DNA from: Candidatus Omnitrophota bacterium
GTDB taxonomy: Bacteria > Omnitrophota > Gorgyraeia > Aquiviventales > Aquiviventaceae
Assembly (NCBI GenBank): GCA_023247255.1
Contig: JAHFGV010000023.1
Coordinates: 1 to 40,270, forward strand
Length of the DNA: 40,270 bases
Direction of reading: 5' to 3'
Position 1 is the first letter of the stretch. Each line of letters opens with the position of its first letter. The translations under genes and the position numbers were made by a program. This document shows, piece by piece, positions 14,289-22,510 of this stretch. The notes under the pieces are model-generated. The model was not told the DNA's origin, did not search any database, and saw only the letters and a program-made list of their open reading frames with translations.

Positions 14289-15032
14289 TCATGAGCGCTT
14301 GTGGAGCCCCACAGGATGAACCCGTGGCACCGGCAAGACCGCTGCGAGTGGGGCGACATCCCGCCCACCTGATCGTTTAAGTGAACGAACTGGGCCGATG
14401 GTCAAAGACCCAGGCCCGATGGCGGGGTGGAGCCCCACAGGATGAGCCCGTGGCACCGGAAAGACCGCCCTGATGGGCCCGGCATCCTGCCTACCCGGTC
14501 GGCTACTAACTGCCGTGTCGCTCACATCCTTCGGCCGTGGCGCAATGGCGGGGTTGTGCGCGGAAAACTTCCGGTGAAGAGCCTTGGCCACCAAGGGTGG
14601 AACGAAGGAAGATAAATCCGCTCCCAACATGCCCGCCTCTTTGATGAGCCGAGCCGAAAGGTAGGCGTACGATTCTGAAGGCATCATGAAAATCGTTTCC
14701 ACATTGCTCGAGAGCCGACGGTTGGTCAAGGCCATCTGAAACTCATATTCAAAATCAGAGAGCATGCGCAGGCCGCGAATCATCACACGACTGTTTTTAC
14801 GGCGGGCGTAGTCCACCACCAGGCAGTTGAAGGCATCCACGGTAACTCCCCCCCAGGACTTGGTCACTCGACGAAGCAGCTCGACCCGTTCCTTGACGCT
14901 GAACAAGGGAGTCTTGTTGGAATTGTGGGCAACGGCCACAATGACTTCAGAAAAGATGGCGCGTGCCCGTCGAATCAGATCCAGATGCCCGTAGGTCACA
15001 GGGTCGAAGGTCCCGGGATAGATGGCGCGCAT
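14289..15032 (-). CDS. Phosphopantetheine adenylyltransferase with repeat-derived tail
   Basis: CoaD joins ATP and 4-phosphopantetheine to dephospho-CoA, the next-to-last step of CoA synthesis. The core (about residues 1-162) is complete: YPGTFDPVTYGHLDLI with H16, IRGLRMLSDFEYEFQM and SARLIKEAGMLGADLSSFVP. Known CoaD proteins have about 160 residues; this one has 247. The extra 85 residues are encoded by a tandem pair of a 120-bp dispersed repeat (period 126 bp, that is 42 codons), seen in the protein as VPRAHPVGLH and VPRVHPVGLH 42 residues apart. The tail is proline-, glycine- and arginine-rich and probably disordered. The stop forms ATGA with an upstream DUF177 start. It lies 2 bases after rsmD. 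Confidence 0.93.
   Translation of the reverse strand: MRAIYPGTFDPVTYGHLDLIRRARAIFSEVIVAVAHNSNKTPLFSVKERVELLRRVTKSWGGVTVDAFNCLVVDYARRKNSRVMIRGLRMLSDFEYEFQMALTNRRLSSNVETIFMMPSESYAYLSARLIKEAGMLGADLSSFVPPLVAKALHRKFSAHNPAIAPRPKDVSDTAVSSRPGRQDAGPIRAVFPVPRAHPVGLHPAIGPGSLTIGPVRSLKRSGGRDVAPLAAVLPVPRVHPVGLHKRS
14309..14428. repeat. 120-bp dispersed repeat, copy a (inside coaD)
   Basis: Begins CCACAGGATGAACCCGTGGC and ends GGCGGGGT. It shares the GAGTGGGGCGACATCCCG block with the copy at 26661-26778 and the first 25 bases with copy b. It is read in frame as coaD coding sequence. Confidence 0.75.
14435..14554. repeat. 120-bp dispersed repeat, copy b (inside coaD)
   Basis: Begins CCACAGGATGAGCCCGTGGC, contains a GCTACTAACTGCCGTGTCGC block and ends with GTGGCGCAATGGCGGGGT, both shared with the copy at 26661-26778. 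The two copies in coaD are offset by exactly 126 bases, which keeps the frame. Confidence 0.75.
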
Positions 15033-15034
15033 GG

Positions 15035-15586
15035 TCAGGTATAAAAAGAGAGCACCGTCTCCCCATACCGGTGCTGGCGATAGCGTGTTAACGGACCCAC
15101 ATCTGAGGGTGTGAGGGTCCGCCGATCGTGTTCAACCACAACGATTCCAGAGGGTGCGAGAATAGCACACTGTACGACGCTGATCAAGGCTTTTTTTCCC
15201 TCAGGACTTTGGTAGGGAGGGTCCAAAAAAACAAGATCGAAGGATTTTTCGACCTTGGCTAAATGAAGTAATCCCCTGTCTAAATCGAGGTGGACGACGC
15301 GCCAGGCATGACTCGGAAGCCGCGTCTGAAGCCGCTGCAGATTGTCCCGAATCGCCAGGATTGCATCCGTCTGCGAGTCCACAAAAGCCACAAACGCCGC
15401 CCCACGGGATAGGGCTTCGATACCCGCAGCGCCGCTTCCTGCGAAACCATCCAGCACCCGAGCCCCCTGAAACCGATTCGCCAAGATATTGCCCAACGCC
15501 TGACGTACCTTGGCCGATGTCGGACGAATTCCTCGCGGCGTAATCAGTCGAAATCCTTTGAAAAGTCCTCCCGTGATGGAAAGCAT
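15035..15586 (-). CDS. 16S rRNA (guanine966-N2)-methyltransferase RsmD
   Basis: RsmD methylates G966 of 16S rRNA in the assembled small subunit. The 183-residue protein has the Conserved_hyp_95 start SITGGLFKGFRLITPRGIRP, then PTSAKVRQALGNIL, the SAM-binding VLDGFAGSGAAGIEALSRGA and the catalytic FLDPPY. It lies 2 bases before coaD, the usual rsmD-coaD pairing, and 22 bases after recG. The translation start is the only well-placed ATG, though the ribosome site is weak, which suggests coupling to recG. Confidence 0.94.
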   Translation of the reverse strand: MLSITGGLFKGFRLITPRGIRPTSAKVRQALGNILANRFQGARVLDGFAGSGAAGIEALSRGAAFVAFVDSQTDAILAIRDNLQRLQTRLPSHAWRVVHLDLDRGLLHLAKVEKSFDLVFLDPPYQSPEGKKALISVVQCAILAPSGIVVVEHDRRTLTPSDVGPLTRYRQHRYGETVLSFYT

Positions 15587-15608
15587 ATGAACCTGGACAC
15601 AACCCCGC

Positions 15609-18005
15609 TCACCGCAAGCGAAGGGGCGTTGTCAGACGCGGCCTATGAAGACGGGCCATTCGCTCACGAAGAATTCTTAGGGATGGATCACTGAGTTTTG
15701 GATCGCGGTCGATGATGGCTGCCGCTTCTTGTCGGGCCAGCTCAAGCAAAGAACGATCCCTGAGCAAATCCGCGATCCGCAAACGCATCCAGCCATGTTG
15801 ATCGCGACCCAGAAGTTGTCCAGGACCGCGTTGTTGCAAATCTTTCTCCGCCAATTGAAAACCATCGCCATTTTCTACAAAACATTGCAATCGCTGTCCT
15901 GCTGGGGGCTGGGTGACATCGCTGATTAAGATGCACTTGCCTGGATAAGGACCGCGTCCGATACGTCCGCGCAGCTGATGGAGTTGGGCCAACCCGAATC
16001 GTTCCGGATGCTCAATCACCATGAGCGTAGCGTTGGCAACGTCCAGCCCCACCTCAACAATCACGGTACAAACCAACAACTGGATCTCGCCACGAGCAAA
16101 GGCCTTAAGAACTTCCTCCTTCTGTTTCGATTTCATCTGGCCGTGGAGCAATCCCACGTTGAATTCAGGAAAGACCTGCTTCAGTTGCGTCACCATCTGG
16201 CTGGCTGCCTTCAAGTTGCGGGGTGAATCGGTGAACAGGGTTTCAAGAGAAGCCTGCTTGAACACCCTCTTGGCCGTGGGCTTAGGGCTCAAGGATCGAC
16301 GCACGGATTCCTTACTAACATCCTCAGTCAAAAACTCAGAGCCGACTGAGTCGGAAGCGGTCGTTGTCTCAACCAGCGGGTAGACGACATAGCCTTGGCG
16401 GCCGGCCGCAAGCTGCTTGCGGATTGTCGCATACACTTCCTGACGCTGGGACTCACGCATCCAGAAGGTCTGAATGGGATGCCGGCCAGGCGGCAGCTCA
16501 GTAATGGTCGATACTGCCAGGTCTCCATAAATCGAAAGCGCCAAGGTCCGTGGAATCGGGGTTGCGGTCATCACCAGCACATCGGGATCGTGCCCTTTTT
16601 TAGCCAGATCGGCCCGTTGGACCACGCCGAATTTATGCTGCTCGTCGATAATGACCAGAGAAAGTTTTTGGAAGCTCACCGACTGTTGAATCAGCGCATG
16701 GGTGCCGACGACGATCGATACCTTTCCAGCGGCGATTGCCTCAAGCGACTTTTGTCGTCGAGTACTTGGAATCGCCTGGGAGAGCAACTCGACACTCACC
16801 CCCAGCGGTCCCAGATAATCCTGGATCACTCGAGCCTGTTGCTCGGCTAAGGGCTCGGTGGGAACCATCAACGCCGCCTGAGCTTGACTCTGTACGGCCA
16901 CGGCCATGAGAGTGATCACGACAATCGTCTTGCCACAACCCACCTCACCCTGAAGCAGCCGCTGCATGGGATAGGGTTTCTGCAAATCGTCCAACAACTC
17001 ATCCAAAACCTGTTGCTGCGCGGGGGTGAAACGAAAGGGCAACCGTTCACGCAGGCGTTGGGTCAATGGCCCATCGGGGATATAACGCTGAGGTTTCTGT
17101 CGAGACCGAATGCTCACCCGACGTTGCGCCAAGCCGAGTTGCAGCCAGAGGAGTTCTTCAAAAGCTAAACGCTCTTTGGCAGCTTCGAGTTCTTTCCAGG
17201 AAGAGGGAAAATGGATCATGCGAAGCGCCTGAGCAAGCGGCGGCCAATTTCTGGATTGCCGCATGGATTCCGGCAAGCTCTCCATTGCCTCGTCTATAGA
17301 GTCATTCAAGACGGCAGCGATGAAAGATCGGAACCACCGTTGAGTCAAGTTTCCCATCACCGAGTAGACCGGTACGATCCTGCCCATGTGCAGGAAGGTA
17401 TCCTCACCGGCTTCGATGTGTTCAATCTCCGGATGGATCATCTGTGGACGGGCTCCCGTCTCAATGCGCCCGTAGCAGATCAGTTCCTCGCCCACTTTGA
17501 GCTGATTCGCCAAGTAGGGGACATGGAACCACAAGCAAGATAAAACACCGGATGAATCTCCCAACAGTGCCTCGACCAGCGTTTGTCCCCGGCGAGTCCG
17601 TCGGATGTTCTTCTTGAGCACCGTTGCTCGAATAGTCACCCATTCTTGCGCTTGCATCTTAACAGGCTGCTGAAAAAGGCGCATCTGCTGCGTTGCATAC
17701 CTTGCGGCTTCGTCAGCGTACTTTTCAGTACGCCTCCTCAGCCGCTGCGGCATGCGCCTTGCATCTGCGCCTTTTTGAGCAGCCTGGGTATCCTGTGGGC
17801 TTTTCAGCAACCTGTCAAGATCTCGAATCTGGGCCCAAGTGGTTCGGTCTTCGTATCGATGGGGAGCGTAGTAACAGGCGTCTTCAATGGTCTCGATACC
17901 CAACTGAGCCAGTTGTACCATACGCGAGGGGCCAACCCCTTTAACGTAGCGGATGGCACGCTTATGCAATGGCACCTGCTGGAATGGCGCTTGTGTAATC
18001 GTCAT
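15609..18005 (-). CDS. ATP-dependent DNA helicase RecG with in-frame insertions
   Basis: RecG remodels stalled replication forks and branched DNA. Motifs are present: LQGEVGCGKT (Walker A), DEQH box in VIIDEQHKFG, TATPIPRTL, LLHGQMKSKQKE and QLRGRIGRG; the OB-fold wedge domain begins at EWVTIRATVLKK. Length from ATG 18005 is 798 residues, against about 690 in E. coli. Two extra stretches explain part of this. About 40 residues ahead of the wedge domain come from a palindromic repeat (17664-17785), seen as AAQKGADARRMPQRLRRRTE and what follows. About 45 more in the second helicase domain separate VYPLVE from the usual AASQM helix. The frame is open throughout. An in-frame start at 18083 would add 26 unconserved residues. 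Confidence 0.92.
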   Translation of the reverse strand: MTITQAPFQQVPLHKRAIRYVKGVGPSRMVQLAQLGIETIEDACYYAPHRYEDRTTWAQIRDLDRLLKSPQDTQAAQKGADARRMPQRLRRRTEKYADEAARYATQQMRLFQQPVKMQAQEWVTIRATVLKKNIRRTRRGQTLVEALLGDSSGVLSCLWFHVPYLANQLKVGEELICYGRIETGARPQMIHPEIEHIEAGEDTFLHMGRIVPVYSVMGNLTQRWFRSFIAAVLNDSIDEAMESLPESMRQSRNWPPLAQALRMIHFPSSWKELEAAKERLAFEELLWLQLGLAQRRVSIRSRQKPQRYIPDGPLTQRLRERLPFRFTPAQQQVLDELLDDLQKPYPMQRLLQGEVGCGKTIVVITLMAVAVQSQAQAALMVPTEPLAEQQARVIQDYLGPLGVSVELLSQAIPSTRRQKSLEAIAAGKVSIVVGTHALIQQSVSFQKLSLVIIDEQHKFGVVQRADLAKKGHDPDVLVMTATPIPRTLALSIYGDLAVSTITELPPGRHPIQTFWMRESQRQEVYATIRKQLAAGRQGYVVYPLVETTTASDSVGSEFLTEDVSKESVRRSLSPKPTAKRVFKQASLETLFTDSPRNLKAASQMVTQLKQVFPEFNVGLLHGQMKSKQKEEVLKAFARGEIQLLVCTVIVEVGLDVANATLMVIEHPERFGLAQLHQLRGRIGRGPYPGKCILISDVTQPPAGQRLQCFVENGDGFQLAEKDLQQRGPGQLLGRDQHGWMRLRIADLLRDRSLLELARQEAAAIIDRDPKLSDPSLRILRERMARLHRPRLTTPLRLR
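17664..17785. repeat. 122-bp palindromic repeat inside recG
   Basis: The ends AGGCTGCTGAAAAAGGCGCA (17664-17683) and the complement at 17766-17785 match at 19 of 20 positions. A further GCTTTTCAGCAACCTGT at about 17799-17815 repeats the end motif, so the insertion may reach there. A small inner hairpin is centred on GCGTACTTTTCAGTACGC. This GCTGCTGAAAAAG/CTTTTTCAGCAGC type of repeat is familiar from intergenic DNA of several phyla. Here it is translated without a stop. Confidence 0.85.
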
Positions 18006-18113
18006 GGAGAATGTATAATTGCGTCCCTGTAACGACATAAGCCAGTGATCAGCACTAGCGTTGTCGCAAGTTTGATGACACAATGCCGCTAACCACTAAC
18101 CACGAGAGAAACC

Positions 18114-18365
18114 ATGAAAGCGTGCGCCATTTGCGGTAAGCGTCCAGTAATCGGACATTCGAAAACTTATCGCGGGATGCTGAAAAAACAAGGGGGGGTG
18201 GGACGCCGCACGGTGCGGACGAATTTACGTCGGTTTCTACCCAATCTGCAATCCGCCACAGTCCTTCTCAACAACCGCGTCAGGCGAGTGCGTGTCTGTA
18301 CGGCGTGCCTGAGGATGGGTCGTGTGGTGAAGGCCCAACGGACCTTCGTACATCAATCATCGTAA
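18114..18365 (+). CDS. 50S ribosomal protein L28
   Basis: An 83-residue L28 protein, part of the large subunit near the E site. Zinc-type cysteines are C4 and C7 in MKACAICGKRP and C62 and C65 in VRVCTACLRMG. Between them are the basic RRTVRTNLRRFLPNLQ stretch and VLLNNRVRRVRV. The gene diverges from recG across a gap of about 108 bases. Its last 86 bases overlap the end of recJ on the other strand; because the second cysteine pair lies beyond the start of the overlap at 18280, the overlap is real and not a start error. Confidence 0.94.
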   Translation: MKACAICGKRPVIGHSKTYRGMLKKQGGVGRRTVRTNLRRFLPNLQSATVLLNNRVRRVRVCTACLRMGRVVKAQRTFVHQSS

Positions 18366-19986
18366 ACACCACTTCCCCATCTTCAAAAACTGGGCTACCC
18401 ATCCCGTCGTAAGCAATACCGGAAGTCATCTGTCCCAAGCAAGAGCCCCTCGCCATCAGCCGTCTTTTACCATCTGTCAGCCACCCCTTGCGAACTGAAC
18501 ACATCTCGCCCACTAGATCCCGAATGACCACGGTGGGGCGTGGATTGCCCACTCCGAAGGGCTCCAGCCGTTTGAGTTCCGACACCCAAGCAGAATCCAG
18601 CGCATCCATCCCCAACTCCAAGTCGATCCGATTCGTCGTCAAAAGGCCACTCGGACCTAAGCGTTCCTTTCCATGACGGTTTAACGCTTCACGAAAACGA
18701 TCAAGGTTCTTGGAATGGATGCTCAGGCCGCAAGCGTAGGCGTGTCCCCCGAATCGCTCCAGAAAATTCTGACAGGTCTTGAGGGCCTCCAGCATATTAA
18801 ACAAGGACGCGGCGGATCGGCCTGATCCAACTCCCTCACCCGTGGGATGAAAGGCGATGGCGATCGCAGGCCTTTCGTAGCGCCGCAGGAGTTGTGAGGC
18901 TATCGGTCCCATCACACCTTGATGCCAACCGGTCCGGGCCACTAACAAGACATAGTGATCCCGGAAGTGCATGCGACCGACCTGAGCTTCGGCTTCGCAG
19001 ATACTTTGACGCAAGAGACTCTTGGTCGTTTGATGCGCAGCCTCCACCTGGGACATGCAATCCTCCACATCCGCAGACTCCCTTACTTCTAGAAGGTTCC
19101 AGGAAGCCTGTGGCGCGCCCAAACGTCCACTGGCATTGAGCCACGGCACCAAACGTCTTACGATAGCATCGGGATTATCGGTATGCGTCTGCGTCTTGGC
19201 ACAGAGCTGGCGCAGACCGGGACGGTGGCTGTTCACGATTCGGGAAACTCCCCTGCGGATAATGGCGCGGTTATCCCCCAAAAACGGCGCGTAATCGGCC
19301 AACGTCCCCAAGGCCGCCAGGTCAAGCCAAGATTCCAGACGCTGATCATCCCTCTTATCGCTGTCACTCCACAAGGCCTGGACGAGTTTGAACGCAAGCC
19401 CTGCGCTGCACAGCTCTCGACCCGGACCAGGATCCTGGTAAGGGTTCACGCAGGCATAGGCAGGGTTCGTCGGATGTAAAGGAACGTGATGATCGACCAC
19501 AATCGTATCGATGCCACGCGTTTGAAGCTCCTGGATCGTCTCCGGTTGATTGGTCCCGCAATCAACCAATAGAACCAGGGCTGTGGAAGAACGCTGCAAC
19601 TTCCTTGCGAGTGAGTCTGGAAATCCATAGCCGTCGTTGAGGCGGTTGGAATGTTGCGCCCGCACGACGGCTCCCAGCTCCCGAAGCGCCTCGTAAAGAA
19701 TCAGGCTGCTCGTCAAACCATCCACGTCAGAGTCTCCGAAAATAAGGATCGGCTCGCTGTGAGTGACGGCTTTTCGTATCCTACGGATTGCATCGGCCAT
19801 CGCCGGCAGTTGGAAGGGATCGCTCAACGACTGTGCGCTAGGATCGAGAAATACGTGGGCTTGAGCGGGCGTGGTGACGCCTCGGTTGAGCAACAGTTGG
19901 GCCGTAAGGGGATGGATACCGATCGCTTGCGCCAGGGCTTGTGACCGGTCAAGATCGGCAGGACACACACACCAGAGCTTCTGCAT
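18280..19986 (-). CDS. Single-stranded-DNA exonuclease RecJ
   Basis: RecJ degrades single-stranded DNA 5' to 3' in RecF-pathway repair and mismatch repair. From ATG 19986 it has 568 residues, near the usual 575. DHH-family metal motifs are visible: FGDSDVDGLTS (usual GDYDVDG), LVDCGTN, VVDHHVPLHP, then LNASGRLGAP and, in the DHHA1 part, GGHAYACGLSI. WHQGVMGPIASQLL is the RecJ-type core signature. I prefer 19986 because the longer frame (from 20103) would overlap secDF by about 100 bases without conserved sequence. The 3' end overlaps rpmB by 86 bases. Confidence 0.93.
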   Translation of the reverse strand: MQKLWCVCPADLDRSQALAQAIGIHPLTAQLLLNRGVTTPAQAHVFLDPSAQSLSDPFQLPAMADAIRRIRKAVTHSEPILIFGDSDVDGLTSSLILYEALRELGAVVRAQHSNRLNDGYGFPDSLARKLQRSSTALVLLVDCGTNQPETIQELQTRGIDTIVVDHHVPLHPTNPAYACVNPYQDPGPGRELCSAGLAFKLVQALWSDSDKRDDQRLESWLDLAALGTLADYAPFLGDNRAIIRRGVSRIVNSHRPGLRQLCAKTQTHTDNPDAIVRRLVPWLNASGRLGAPQASWNLLEVRESADVEDCMSQVEAAHQTTKSLLRQSICEAEAQVGRMHFRDHYVLLVARTGWHQGVMGPIASQLLRRYERPAIAIAFHPTGEGVGSGRSAASLFNMLEALKTCQNFLERFGGHAYACGLSIHSKNLDRFREALNRHGKERLGPSGLLTTNRIDLELGMDALDSAWVSELKRLEPFGVGNPRPTVVIRDLVGEMCSVRKGWLTDGKRRLMARGSCLGQMTSGIAYDGMGSPVFEDGEVVFTMIDVRRSVGPSPHDPSSGTPYRHALA

Positions 19987-20000
19987 CAGAACCCAAGTAG

Positions 20001-22208
20001 TTACGCTTGGCGTGGTTGAAAAAAACGCCGCCACGTAATCACCAAGGCCGAGGCAATATAAACGGTGGAGTAAACACCGGAGATGAACCCGATGAGCAGA
20101 CACAGAGAAAAATCTTTCAGGACCTCCCCACCGAAAAAGTATAGCGCCAAGACCTCGAAGATGACCGTCAGCGAGGTAAGCAGTGTCCGCCCCAGGGTTT
20201 CGTTGACGCTCAGATTGATCGCATCCGTAAGACTTAACTTCCGGTGCAGCCGCAGGTTTTCTCGGACACGGTCATAGATCACAATCGTGTCATTGATCGA
20301 AAAACCAGCGATGGTCATAAGGGCGGCCACAACCACCAGATCGATCTGGCGTCCCAAAACACAGAGGCTTCCCACAGCAACCACGACGTCATGCACCAAG
20401 GCGATCACACCCGCCATGCCGAAATCAAAATGTTTGAACCGGATCGCGACGTAAAGCAGAATCCCGACCATCGACCAGGCAATCGCCAGCCACGCTTTCT
20501 GACGCAGAATCGCCCCCACCGTCGGCCCCACGCGCTCCAGACGCACCAATTCGGGAGCAGCCTGATCGTAATCGGACAAGATTGCCTCCCGGGTGCGCGA
20601 AACGGTTTGCTGTATCTCGCCATCCGTATCATCGGATGTCCGGATGAGCCATTCGGTTGGACTGCCAAACTGCTGGATCACCGTGTCTTTCAATCCGACT
20701 TTTGCCAAAGTCACACGGATCTGTTCGGTGGTGGTGGCACTGGAGAACCGATATTCCTGCAGGAGCCCTCCGGTAAAATCAATGCCATAGCGATCATCGC
20801 CACGCATCAGAAACGCGCCAATGCCGATGGCGATCACCAGAAAGGAAAGGGCGTAACAGAAACGCCTCTGCTTGATGAAATCGATCTGGGTACCACGGAT
20901 CAATTGCAACATCCGCAGCTGCTTCAACTGCCCCCACCCGAGCAGAACATCAAACACGATGCGAGTCACAAAGATGGCGGTGAACATGCTGGCGGTGATA
21001 CCGATGCCTAGCGTCGTGGCAAACCCTCGGATGGGCCCTGTGCCGAACCAGTAAAGAAAGAAAGCGGCGATGAGGGTCGTCAGGTTGGAGTCCACAATGG
21101 CTGAAAGGGCCTTCTCATAGCCTGCTGCAATGGCCAGGCTCAAGGGACGGCCCGATTTCAGCTCTTCACGCATGCGTTCATAGATCAGCACATTGGCATC
21201 GACGGCCATACCCAACGTCAAGATCATACCCGCGATACCCGGCAGAGTCAGGGTCGCTTGGAAATAGCCCAATCCCCCCATAATCAACAGCAAGTTCAGT
21301 GTAAGAGCAGTCACCGCGATGACACCGGCCAAGTGGTAATAGGCCAGCATAAACACCACAATGAGCGCAGCCCCAACGCCGGTCGCTAAAAGGCCGGCAC
21401 GGATGGAATCTTTCCCCAGGGTCGGACCGACGGTTCGCTCTTCTTCAATAATGATAGGAGCCGGCAACGCACCGGCTCGCAACACGATAGCCAGATCGTG
21501 CGCTTCTTCCCGGGTGAACCTGCCGGAAATGCGCCCGGCATCGGTGATGCGACTCTGCACGACGGGAGCGGATTGAACCTTGCCATCCAGAACGATTGCG
21601 AGGCGTCGGTTGATATGCGATCCGGTCAGGCGCCCGAACGCCTTTGCCCCCTCGCGATTCAACCTGAAGCTCACCTCCGGAAGCCCGAAATCCCCTGCAT
21701 CCACCCAGGCATCCGCCAGAATGGCCCCCGTCAGCGTCCCTTCATCCTCCAACAAAAGCGGGGTGCCGTCTTCATCCTCAACCAGTTCATAGCCCTTCGG
21801 GACGTCGTCATCCAGCGCTCGTTCCAACAACCGTTGGCTCTCAGAGACCAGTTGGAACTTGAGCAACGCCGTTTTCCCGATCAGCTTAAGCGCCCGCTCA
21901 CGATCGGTCACACCAGGCAACTGAACCAAGATATGGTCTGTTCCTTGTCGTTGGATCAACGGCTCGCGCACCCCGAACTGGTCGACGCGGTTGCGGATGA
22001 CTTCCAGCGCCACGGCAGTGACATCGGTATTGCGCGCCTCGGTGGGCACCTGGGTGGTGTCAACCTTGAGCACCAAATGCATTCCTCCCTGGAGGTCCAG
22101 TCCCAGGTTGATTCGCTTCTCGAAAGGAAACGTGTACCAACAGGAAAGTCCAATGACTATCAACGCAAGCGGAACTCTCCACCGTAAGTCAGCAGGCAGT
22201 GAATTCAT
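20001..22208 (-). CDS. SecD-SecF fusion, protein-export subunit
   Basis: SecD and SecF use the proton gradient to help pull proteins across the membrane after SecA/SecYEG. Here they form one 735-residue chain: SecD at residues 1 to about 430 (first TM, NLGLDLQGG, the VRNRVDQFGV-like segment, then five TM helices with GMAVDANVLIYER) and SecF from about 440 (GIDFTGGLLQEY, then SIGFSINDTIVIYDRVREN-like motif FSINDTIVIYDRVRENL and five TM helices). Twelve TM helices in all are expected. Its ATG overlaps the yajC stop as ATGA. SecDF fusions are known in some lineages, for example Bacillus, but are less usual in Gram-negative bacteria. Confidence 0.96.
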   Translation of the reverse strand: MNSLPADLRWRVPLALIVIGLSCWYTFPFEKRINLGLDLQGGMHLVLKVDTTQVPTEARNTDVTAVALEVIRNRVDQFGVREPLIQRQGTDHILVQLPGVTDRERALKLIGKTALLKFQLVSESQRLLERALDDDVPKGYELVEDEDGTPLLLEDEGTLTGAILADAWVDAGDFGLPEVSFRLNREGAKAFGRLTGSHINRRLAIVLDGKVQSAPVVQSRITDAGRISGRFTREEAHDLAIVLRAGALPAPIIIEEERTVGPTLGKDSIRAGLLATGVGAALIVVFMLAYYHLAGVIAVTALTLNLLLIMGGLGYFQATLTLPGIAGMILTLGMAVDANVLIYERMREELKSGRPLSLAIAAGYEKALSAIVDSNLTTLIAAFFLYWFGTGPIRGFATTLGIGITASMFTAIFVTRIVFDVLLGWGQLKQLRMLQLIRGTQIDFIKQRRFCYALSFLVIAIGIGAFLMRGDDRYGIDFTGGLLQEYRFSSATTTEQIRVTLAKVGLKDTVIQQFGSPTEWLIRTSDDTDGEIQQTVSRTREAILSDYDQAAPELVRLERVGPTVGAILRQKAWLAIAWSMVGILLYVAIRFKHFDFGMAGVIALVHDVVVAVGSLCVLGRQIDLVVVAALMTIAGFSINDTIVIYDRVRENLRLHRKLSLTDAINLSVNETLGRTLLTSLTVIFEVLALYFFGGEVLKDFSLCLLIGFISGVYSTVYIASALVITWRRFFQPRQA

Positions 22209-22510
22209 GACTGCTCCTCTTTTGACGCAGACTTGATCACCCGATTGATGGCAGATTTCTCAACCTCCACCCGCACGTTTTCATCGACCCTGAGCGTAAC
22301 CGTTTGGGGCTTGACGTTGACCACCGTTCCTATCAACCCGCCGGCAGTCGCCACCTCGTCATGCTTCTTGAGATTCTTGATCCGCTCCTCATGCTCCTTG
22401 CGAGCCTTTGTCTGGGGATGGAAGACCAACACGTAGAAGATCAGGATGACCATGGCTAAAGGAAACAACATTTCCAACGGTCCCGGTGCCGACGCTGTCT
22501 GTGGTGGCAT
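22205..22510 (-). CDS. Preprotein translocase subunit YajC
   Basis: A 101-residue YajC with one N-terminal TM segment (about residues 14-34, MLFPLAMVILIFYVLVFHPQ), the conserved RPQxK-like HPQTKARKEHEERIKNLK and the cytoplasmic GGLIGTVVNVKPQTVTLRV domain. YajC binds SecDF. ATG 22510 shares its A with the TGA of the SpoIID-like gene (TGATG), and GGAGGG lies about 12 bases upstream, which decides the start over a longer in-frame ORF from 22681. The stop overlaps secDF by four bases. Confidence 0.94.
   Translation of the reverse strand: MPPQTASAPGPLEMLFPLAMVILIFYVLVFHPQTKARKEHEERIKNLKKHDEVATAGGLIGTVVNVKPQTVTLRVDENVRVEVEKSAINRVIKSASKEEQS

Noticed and set aside
20244-22187. Plus-strand ORFs of 255 and 229 residues opposite secDF
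   Set aside because: Antisense shadows of a fully conserved gene; the translations have no domain-like pattern.
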